Source: JAFGSI01 sp041287425 (lineage in GTDB: Bacteria; Chloroflexota; Anaerolineae; Anaerolineales; Villigracilaceae). From it: a stretch of 64,000 nucleotides of DNA. The notes beneath the pieces were generated by a model. It made no database searches. It was not told the DNA's origin and worked only from the letters and a program-made list of their open reading frames with translations. Position numbers and translations under genes: made by a program. How positions within the stretch are numbered: position 1 is the first letter of the stretch; every line of letters starts with the position of its first letter. Shown one piece after another: positions 58,572-64,000 of this stretch. The DNA lies in contig JBEULG010000007.1 of NCBI GenBank assembly GCA_041287425.1, positions 1 to 64,000 on the forward strand. Direction: 5' to 3'.

Positions 58572-59629
58572 GGACGTTTCTGCGCTTTGGAGATTTGTTC
58601 GAGACCCCAGGCAGCGTGGGCGCGGACGAGGGGGTCGGCATCCTGGCTGGCCTGGGCGAGAGCGGCGGCGGCCTCGGGGCGGCCGCTGTTGGCCAGGGCG
58701 ACGGCCGCGTTGCGCAGGTAGCCGCGCCGGCGGGCGCGCTGGACGGGGCTGTCTGCGAATTGGCGCCGGAAGGCCGACGGGTCGAGGCGCAAGGCGGCGA
58801 TCAGGTCGGGGCGCGGCCGGCCGGGATGGGGGGCGAAGGCCGGGTCCACCTCGAGCGGCGCAAAACGATTCCAGGGGCAGACGGCTTGACAAATGTCGCA
58901 GCCGAACACCCATTCGCCCAGTGCCGGGCGCAGTTCGGGCGGAATCTCGCCCTTGTTTTCGATGGTCAGGTAGGAGAGGCAAGCGCGGGCGTCGAGGCTG
59001 CGGTCGGGCAGAATGCAGCCGGTCGGGCAGGCTTCGATGCAACGCCGACAGGTTCCGCAGCGGTCGGCCTCGAAAGGCGGGTCAGGCTCCAGGTCTAGGC
59101 CGAGCAGGATTTCGGCCAGGAAAAAGGTCGAGCCGAAGCGGGGATGGATGAGGCAGGTGTTCTTGCCGATCCAGCCCAAGCCGGCGCGCTGGGCGAGGTC
59201 GCGTTCGAGCAGCGGACCGGTGTCGGTGTAGAGGCGGTGCGGCAACGGACCTCCGCTGTGGGCCTCGATGAAAGCCACCAGGGCGCGCAGCCGTTCGGGC
59301 AGGACGAGGTGGTAGTCCTGGCCCCAGGCGTAGGAGGCCACCCGGCCGCGCGGAGTCCCGTCTTCCGGCGGGGGAATCGTTTGCGGCGGCGCGTACGGGA
59401 TGCCCAGGACGAGGATGGAACGGCATTCGGGCAACAGACGGCGCGGGTCGCGGCGGCAGGCGCGGGCGCGCTCGTCGGCCAGGTAATTCATGGAAGCATG
59501 CCGCCCCATCGCCAGCCAATTTTCATAGGCCGGCCAGTGGGGCGGCGGTTCGGGCGTGGTGACGCCCGCCAGCGGGAATCCCAGCCGGCGGGCTTCTTCC
59601 TTGATGACCCTCGTCAGTTCGGCAGACAC
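58568..59629 (-). CDS. queG: epoxyqueuosine reductase
   Basis: Final step of queuosine tRNA modification: cobalamin- and Fe-S-dependent reduction of epoxyqueuosine. The 353-residue product has SILVLGIPY, a cobalamin-site TDTGPLLERDLA, GWIGKNTCLI, and two 4Fe-4S motifs (CGTCRRCIEACP and CDICQAVCPWN). The C-terminal part has HEAT-like repeats (RRGYLRNAAVALANSG, PLVRAHAAWGLEQI). The start is GTG 59629, 2 nt after the lipoprotein stop. The frame is open further up, but that overlaps the lipoprotein gene. Confidence 0.93.
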   Translation of the reverse strand: MSAELTRVIKEEARRLGFPLAGVTTPEPPPHWPAYENWLAMGRHASMNYLADERARACRRDPRRLLPECRSILVLGIPYAPPQTIPPPEDGTPRGRVASYAWGQDYHLVLPERLRALVAFIEAHSGGPLPHRLYTDTGPLLERDLAQRAGLGWIGKNTCLIHPRFGSTFFLAEILLGLDLEPDPPFEADRCGTCRRCIEACPTGCILPDRSLDARACLSYLTIENKGEIPPELRPALGEWVFGCDICQAVCPWNRFAPLEVDPAFAPHPGRPRPDLIAALRLDPSAFRRQFADSPVQRARRRGYLRNAAVALANSGRPEAAAALAQASQDADPLVRAHAAWGLEQISKAQKRP

Positions 59630-59631
59630 CT

Positions 59632-60303
59632 CTAGGGCGTGGGGGTGGCGGGAACGACGATGTAAACCGTCAGATAGTTGGGAATGCCGAAGTTGACGCC
59701 GCGGTCGTTTTGCATGATGAAGGCGGCAAAGTAGTTGCCCGGCGTGGTGGGAGCGGTCAAGGTGACCGTCAACTGGATGGTGTCGCCCGGCGGGACGGTG
59801 TAATACATGTACACCGGTTCGGTGCCGTACCAATCGCCGTAGGCCCACACCAGACGATATTCTCCCGTCCAGGTGCAGGGGCCGACATTTTGGAGTTCCC
59901 ACGTTTTCTCGAAAGATTCCCCCGGCCCAATGACCGTGCCATCGGGAATGCTGACATCTCGCAGGAGGAGGAAATTGTCGCAAGATTGCTGGGTCGGCTG
60001 GCCGGCGGTGCCGACCAGGCGGGTGGGCAGCGGGGTGGGGCTGGGTTGCCCGGCGGCCAGGGTGGCGGTCGCCGAGGGGGTTTGGAGAGCGGGATCCAGG
60101 GTGAGGGTGATGGTGGGAGTCGGCGTTTCGGTGGGGATGGCCTGCGCCGTCTGAGTCAACTGGGCATAGGCGGTCTCGATGGCTTGGGTGTAGAAGGCGG
60201 ACGGGTCGTCGGTAGGGGCGGCCTGCTCGCCTCGGTTGCAGGCAGCCAGCAGGAGCAAAATAGCGGCTGCCAGGAAGCCGAGAAATTTCAGATGATGTTT
60301 CAT
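59632..60303 (-). CDS. NBR1-Ig-like domain lipoprotein
   Basis: A 223-residue secreted lipoprotein. The signal peptide ends in a lipobox LLAAC at about 18-22. A Thr/Pro-rich linker (TETPTPTITL, PSPTPLPTR) covers about 55-95. A C-terminal beta-sandwich of the NBR1 Ig-like type covers about 105-215, with FEKTWELQNVGPCTWTGEYRL, FAAFIMQNDRGVNFG and other typical features. Such proteins are frequent in Anaerolineae. Function unknown, probably envelope binding or adhesion. ATG 60303 has GGAGG (60310-60314) and a good -10 upstream. Confidence 0.88.
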   Translation of the reverse strand: MKHHLKFLGFLAAAILLLLAACNRGEQAAPTDDPSAFYTQAIETAYAQLTQTAQAIPTETPTPTITLTLDPALQTPSATATLAAGQPSPTPLPTRLVGTAGQPTQQSCDNFLLLRDVSIPDGTVIGPGESFEKTWELQNVGPCTWTGEYRLVWAYGDWYGTEPVYMYYTVPPGDTIQLTVTLTAPTTPGNYFAAFIMQNDRGVNFGIPNYLTVYIVVPATPTP

Positions 60304-60335
60304 GATAAACCTCCGTGTTCGAAAGAACCTCGTTC

Positions 60336-60341
60336 ATTATA
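60336..60341 (-). promoter_or_regulatory. -10 element of the lipoprotein-queG-rdgB operon
   Basis: Perfect TATAAT on the minus strand (GATATAATG), 32 nt upstream of ATG 60303. The -35 position has no good match to TTGACA. It lies just downstream of the hairpin that ends the ABC-transporter operon, as expected for a new transcription start. Confidence 0.6.
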
Positions 60342-60364
60342 TCAAAGTTGGATAGGGTTAATCA

Positions 60365-60393
60365 GCAGGCCTCGGCAAGTCGCCGAGGCCTGC
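60365..60393 (-). terminator. terminator hairpin of the ABC-importer operon
   Basis: A perfect 12-bp inverted repeat, GCAGGCCTCGGC and GCCGAGGCCTGC, with a 5-base loop. It begins about 25 nt past the minus-strand stop at 60418. The following minus-strand sequence TGATTAACCC has only a weak T content. Nevertheless the length of the stem and the location between two operons support termination. Confidence 0.75.
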
Positions 60394-60417
60394 CGCACGT
60401 TCTATCTCGACGCCGGT

Positions 60418-61674
60418 CTAGTTCTTCTCGTAGGGGACGCCGTCGGCGGCGGGGGCCATGGCGCTGCCTACCACGCCGGCCAGGACGATCATGGTGACGA
60501 TGTAAGGCGCCATGAGCAGGAATTCGGACGGGATGGGAATGCCCAGGATTTGCAATTTGACTTGCAGCGAGTCGGCAAAGCCGAAGAGTAGCGAGGCGGC
60601 AAAGGCGCCGATGGGCGTCCACTTGCCGAAAATCATGGCGGCCAGGCCGATGAAGCCCTTGCCGGCGGTCATGACCTCGTCGAAGCGGCCGACCGAACCG
60701 ATGGTAAAGTAGGCGCCGCCCAGGCCGGCGATCATGCCGCCGAGGATGACGTTGACGTAGCGCGTCAGGAAGACGTTGACCCCCAGCGTATCGGCCGCCT
60801 TGGGGTGTTCTCCGACTGCCCGAGTCCGCAGGCCCCAGGGGGTGTAGAAGAGCAGCACGTGCAGGATGGCGACCAGAATCATCATCAGAAAGACAATGAT
60901 GTTGTTCTCGAAAAGCACCGGCCCCAGAATGGGGATTTTGGAGAGCAGGGGAATGGAGATGGTGGGGAACGTTCCGGAGTTGTTCAATCCGTTAATGTCT
61001 TTTTCGAGGAAGCGCGAGGAGATGAAACTGGTCGCGCCGACGGCGAAGATGTTGATGGCCACGCCGCTGACGATCTGATCGACCTTGAATTTGACCGCCA
61101 TCAGGGCGTGGAAAGCACCCACCAGCCCGCCCATCAGGATGGCGGCGACCAGGGCCACATACAGATTGCCGCTCCTGGTGCCGACGATGACCGCCGTCTG
61201 GGCCGAGATGAGCAGGATGCCTTCGATGCCGATGTTGACTACCGCCGCCCGTTCGCTGATGACGCCGCACAGGGCGGCCAGGGCGATGGGAGTAGCGCGC
61301 ACCAGCGAACTGCTCAACATGCCGACCAGACTGAAGGAATTGTCCTTGGTGGCCCAGAGAAGAAAGGCCGCCACGAAGGAGAAGGCGACCAGGCCAACGG
61401 CCAGTCCGCCAGAGCGGATGCCGCGCGCCATCTGCCAGGCGCCCAGGAAGATGGCTACCAGCGAGAGGACCACTACGCTGGCTTTGACCGGCAGAATCAG
61501 GTCGGGAATCACCAGCGCCTGCGTCCGGCCGGTGGGATTTAGCCCAAAGGTAGCCTGTTGCGGCCAGTCCACGCCGCTGCCGAACAGGAGGTAGATGAGC
61601 ACCCCCGCCAGGAAAAGCAAGAGGCCGGGGATGAGTCGAGATTTGACGAAGGAGGGCGAAATCGGAGCAGCCAT
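60418..61674 (-). CDS. ABC importer permease 2 (nucleoside/simple-sugar type, YufQ/NupQ-like)
   Basis: A 418-residue inner-membrane permease of the BPD_transp_2 (RbsC/LivH-related) family. About ten membrane segments with the conserved cytoplasmic loop LCGVISERAAVVNIGIEG and GLRTRAVGEHPKAADTLGVN. The ERAAVVNIGIEG segment is typical of the nucleoside (Bmp/Nup) branch. It is the last gene of an ATPase-permease-permease operon. The 12-nt gap from permease 1 implies co-expression. Substrate is most likely purine nucleosides or a simple sugar. Confidence 0.85.
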   Translation of the reverse strand: MAAPISPSFVKSRLIPGLLLFLAGVLIYLLFGSGVDWPQQATFGLNPTGRTQALVIPDLILPVKASVVVLSLVAIFLGAWQMARGIRSGGLAVGLVAFSFVAAFLLWATKDNSFSLVGMLSSSLVRATPIALAALCGVISERAAVVNIGIEGILLISAQTAVIVGTRSGNLYVALVAAILMGGLVGAFHALMAVKFKVDQIVSGVAINIFAVGATSFISSRFLEKDINGLNNSGTFPTISIPLLSKIPILGPVLFENNIIVFLMMILVAILHVLLFYTPWGLRTRAVGEHPKAADTLGVNVFLTRYVNVILGGMIAGLGGAYFTIGSVGRFDEVMTAGKGFIGLAAMIFGKWTPIGAFAASLLFGFADSLQVKLQILGIPIPSEFLLMAPYIVTMIVLAGVVGSAMAPAADGVPYEKN

Positions 61675-61686
61675 AGTTTCTCCAGG

Positions 61687-62946
61687 TTACTTACCCCAGC
61701 CGCGCGTCAGGACGACCTTTTCGGTCTCCAGGGCGCGGATGCGGTAAATCCAGCGGATGATGACCGGTGCGGCGATGAAGACGATCACCAGGCCCTGGAT
61801 GATCGAAATGATGTCAATGGGAATGCCGGCCATCGATTGCATGCGGGTTGCACCGTTGCGCAGTGCCCCCCACAGGAGCGCCGAGAGCACCACGCCGACC
61901 GGATGGCTCTTGCCTAGCAGGGCAATGGCAATCGAGTCGAAGCCATAGCCGGCCGAGAAGCCCTGCCCCACCCAGTGGTCCACGCCCAGCACCTGGGTGG
62001 CGCCGCCCAGGCCGGCCAGGGCGCCGCTCAACATCATAACCAGGACGACGTTGCGCGGCACGTTGATGCCGGCGTATTTGGAGGCGTCGGGATTGGTGCC
62101 GACCGCCCGCACTTCGAAGCCGAAGGTGGTCTTGAAGAGCAGCCAATAGACCAGCAGGGCGGCCAGCAGGGCGACGATGAAGCCCAGGTTGAGGCGGATC
62201 GGGTCGGGGAAGAAGCGCGGCAGGGTGGCGGTGTCGTCGATGACCGGCGTGATCGGGCGGTAGCCGGTCGCTTTCATCGGGCCGTTCAGCAGCCAGTCGC
62301 TGAGGCGGAAGGAAATCCAGTTCATCATGATGGTGTTGACGACCTCATGCGCGCCGGTGGTGGCTTTCAAGTAGCCGGGCAGGGCCGCCCACAGAGCGCC
62401 CGCCAGCGCCCCGCCCAGCAGGGCCAGCGGCAGATGCAGATACCAGGGCAGATGGAAGGTGTAGCCGATCCAGGCGGAGCCCAGGGCGCCCATCAGGAAT
62501 TGGCCTTCTGCGCCGATGTTGAAGAGACCGGCTTTGAAACCGATGGCCACAGCCAGACCGGCCAGCATGTAAGGCGTGGCCGCCACCAGACTCTCACTGA
62601 GCGGCCAGAAGGCCCGCACGAGGCCTTCGGCCTCGCCGGTGGTGAAGAGTTGCCGAAAGCCCAGGAAGATGCGCTCCGGGCTTCCCAACGCGCCGCTGAA
62701 GAGCGCCCCGTAAGCAACGAAGATGGTCTGAAAAGTGAGACCGAGGGCGCCCAGCGGATCCCGGAAGAAGTTGCGATAGGCGGCGATGACGTGGGCGTCG
62801 GTCACGACGATGACGATGGCGCCCACCAGCAGGCCGGTCAAAACCGCCAGCAGCGGCATGGCAATCACCTGCCAGGTGCCAGGGCGCCCCTTTTCCTTCT
62901 TGTTCTCCTCTTTGCGGGTTGTGATCTTGGTTTCTTTGGCGCTCAT
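61687..62946 (-). CDS. ABC importer permease 1 (nucleoside/simple-sugar type, YufP/NupP-like)
   Basis: A 419-residue inner-membrane permease. A charged N-terminal tail (KETKITTRKEENKKEKG) precedes about 8-10 membrane segments. The family motif AVAIGFKAGLFNIGAEGQFL and the loop FEVRAVGTNPDASKYAGIN show it to be the partner of permease 2. ATG 62946 is chosen because AGGAAGG (62953-62959) lies 6 nt upstream. A TTG at 62952 would overlap that site. Confidence 0.87.
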   Translation of the reverse strand: MSAKETKITTRKEENKKEKGRPGTWQVIAMPLLAVLTGLLVGAIVIVVTDAHVIAAYRNFFRDPLGALGLTFQTIFVAYGALFSGALGSPERIFLGFRQLFTTGEAEGLVRAFWPLSESLVAATPYMLAGLAVAIGFKAGLFNIGAEGQFLMGALGSAWIGYTFHLPWYLHLPLALLGGALAGALWAALPGYLKATTGAHEVVNTIMMNWISFRLSDWLLNGPMKATGYRPITPVIDDTATLPRFFPDPIRLNLGFIVALLAALLVYWLLFKTTFGFEVRAVGTNPDASKYAGINVPRNVVLVMMLSGALAGLGGATQVLGVDHWVGQGFSAGYGFDSIAIALLGKSHPVGVVLSALLWGALRNGATRMQSMAGIPIDIISIIQGLVIVFIAAPVIIRWIYRIRALETEKVVLTRGWGK

Positions 62947-62957
62947 GGTCAACCTTC

Positions 62958-64000
62958 CTAAAAGACGCGTTCAACTTCTTCAGCGGCCTGGACGGCTTGC
63001 TCGGCCGCCTCGCTGGGGCGGATGCCGGCCATCAGCAGGCCCAGATACTCCTTGCTGGCCCGGCTGGCCGGGATGATGGCCACGATCTGGCCCTTGTACA
63101 TCACCGCAATCCGGTCGGAAAGGGCCATGATTTCATCCAGTTCGGAGGAGACCAGCAGAACGCCCGTCCCCTCGGCGCGCTTCTGGATGATTCGGTTGTG
63201 GATATACTCGATTGAACCGACATCCAGGCCGCGGGTCGGCTGGGAGGCGATCAGCAGTTTGATGGGCCGCGAGAACTCGCGCGCCACAATCACCTTTTGC
63301 TGATTCCCACCCGAAAGCGAGGAGGCCGGGATGAATACGCTGGGGGCGCGCACATCGAATTCCTGAGCCAGGCGGTTAGCGTTCTCGACGATGACTTTCT
63401 CTTGCAGCACCATGCCATTGGCAAAAGGCGGCAGGTAATAGGTGCACAACACCATATTGTCATGGATGGGGAAAGAAAGCACCAGGCCGTGTTTTTGGCG
63501 GTCTTCGGGGATGTGGGCGACGCCGCGTTCGAGAATCTGGCGCGGCGAGGTCTTGTGAATCGTCTGCCCGGCGATCTTGATCTCGCCGCTGACGATGGGC
63601 GTCAGGCCGGTCAGGGCGTAGACCAGTTCGGTCTGGCCGTTGCCCTGGACGCCGGCGACGCCCAGCACTTCCCCGGCCCGCACCTCGAAGGAGACGCCGC
63701 GCACGCTCAGGTTGTGACGCTCGTCGCGCACGTGCAAATCCTTGACTTCCAGGACCACTTCACCGGGCTTGGCCGGCTGTTTCTTGACGACCAGCGAGAC
63801 ATCCCGCCCGACCATCATCGAGGCCAGTCTTTCCTGGGTGACCTCCTGCGGCTTGACCGTGCCGACCACCCGCCCACCGCGCAGAACGGTGATTCGGTCT
63901 GCAATTGCCAGGACTTCCTTCAACTTGTGGGTGATGAAAATGATGGATTTGCCCTTTTCGACCAGCGTCTTGATGATTTTGAACAGGCCCTCGACTTCTT
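62958..64000 (-). CDS. ABC importer ATP-binding protein, C-terminal part (5' end outside window)
   Basis: About 347 residues of a double-ATPase protein of the RbsA/MglA/YufO type. The fragment opens within the end of the first nucleotide-binding domain (IIFITHKLKEVLAIADRI, containing the switch His). The second domain has a degenerate Walker A (GVQGNGQTEL), signature LSGGNQQK and Walker B-like LLIASQPTRGLD. The frame runs off the right edge. It is followed by two permeases. The substrate-binding lipoprotein is expected beyond 64000. It powers uptake of nucleosides or a simple sugar. Confidence 0.92.
   Translation of the reverse strand, partial: EVEGLFKIIKTLVEKGKSIIFITHKLKEVLAIADRITVLRGGRVVGTVKPQEVTQERLASMMVGRDVSLVVKKQPAKPGEVVLEVKDLHVRDERHNLSVRGVSFEVRAGEVLGVAGVQGNGQTELVYALTGLTPIVSGEIKIAGQTIHKTSPRQILERGVAHIPEDRQKHGLVLSFPIHDNMVLCTYYLPPFANGMVLQEKVIVENANRLAQEFDVRAPSVFIPASSLSGGNQQKVIVAREFSRPIKLLIASQPTRGLDVGSIEYIHNRIIQKRAEGTGVLLVSSELDEIMALSDRIAVMYKGQIVAIIPASRASKEYLGLLMAGIRPSEAAEQAVQAAEEVERVF

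Overview
The window is a G+C-rich bacterial segment that looks like Chloroflexota, class Anaerolineae. I infer this from the base composition, the short NBR1-Ig-like lipoprotein with a Thr/Pro linker (59632-60303), and the general gene style. It is an inference, not a placement. About 58 kb of tightly packed plus-strand genes form one very large surface-polysaccharide locus, with many ATGA or short overlaps and almost no spacers. Around 58 kb the strand flips to ordinary housekeeping and transport genes. No gap exceeds 300 bp. The largest, about 275 bp before 51253, is a tandem repeat array. I saw no rRNA, tRNA, CRISPR array or insertion sequence.

Layout. (1) 1-8771: nucleotide-sugar genes (GDP-mannose dehydratase, a sugar epimerase, GDP-fucose synthase), a GT39-like membrane protein, an EPS-type MarR regulator, an ABC-2 polysaccharide exporter (Wzm/Wzt) and a capsule-type transferase. 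(2) 8785-19180: PseB-like dehydratase, RmlD-like reductase, a first NeuB, an SpsF cytidylyltransferase, then a contiguous NeuB-NeuC-NeuA set able to take UDP-GlcNAc to a CMP-activated nonulosonic acid. (3) 19253-30080: 2-hydroxyacid dehydrogenase, a plant-like GDP-mannose 3,5-epimerase, a lower-G+C TylF methyltransferase, glycosyltransferases, a Gfo/Idh/MocA oxidoreductase, a hexapeptide acyltransferase, a PtmA-like SDR and a second GT39-like protein. (4) 30084-36678: a CMP-nonulosonate synthetase fused to a KdsC-like phosphatase, a third NeuB lacking its SAF domain, a capsule-type transferase, a DUF115/GT42-like protein and glycosyltransferases. (5) 36675-42276: more GT4 enzymes, a WecA/MraY-type initiating transferase, a Wzz-like and a Wzy/ligase-like membrane protein. 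(6) 42283-46770: acyl carrier protein, an aminoacyl:carrier-protein ligase derived from a class II tRNA synthetase, an AAC(3)-type N-acyltransferase, an inverted methyltransferase and an M28-like aminopeptidase (DUF4910). (7) 46763-55289: a second cytidylyltransferase/2-hydroxyacid dehydrogenase pair, an SDR, a second DUF115/GT42-like gene, GT2s, FkbM and a third GT39-like protein. (8) 55379-57925: GAF histidine kinase and alpha/beta hydrolase. (9) 57972-64000, minus strand: XTP/dITP diphosphatase, QueG, the NBR1-domain lipoprotein, and a nucleoside/sugar-type ABC importer.

How it fits together. The locus can make GDP-fucose, probably GDP-L-galactose, and one or more CMP-nonulosonic acids (three NeuB and four cytidylyltransferase-family genes). 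It can assemble them with about fifteen glycosyltransferases and export them by an ABC (Wzm/Wzt) and perhaps also a Wzx/Wzy-like route. No PLP aminotransferase is present, so pseudaminic or legionaminic acid cannot be completed from this window alone. Neu5Ac- or KDN-like sugars can. The most unusual part is the carrier-protein cassette at 42283-46770. Its composition suggests that an amino acid is activated on a dedicated carrier protein and transferred to an amino sugar of the glycan. This is a hypothesis.
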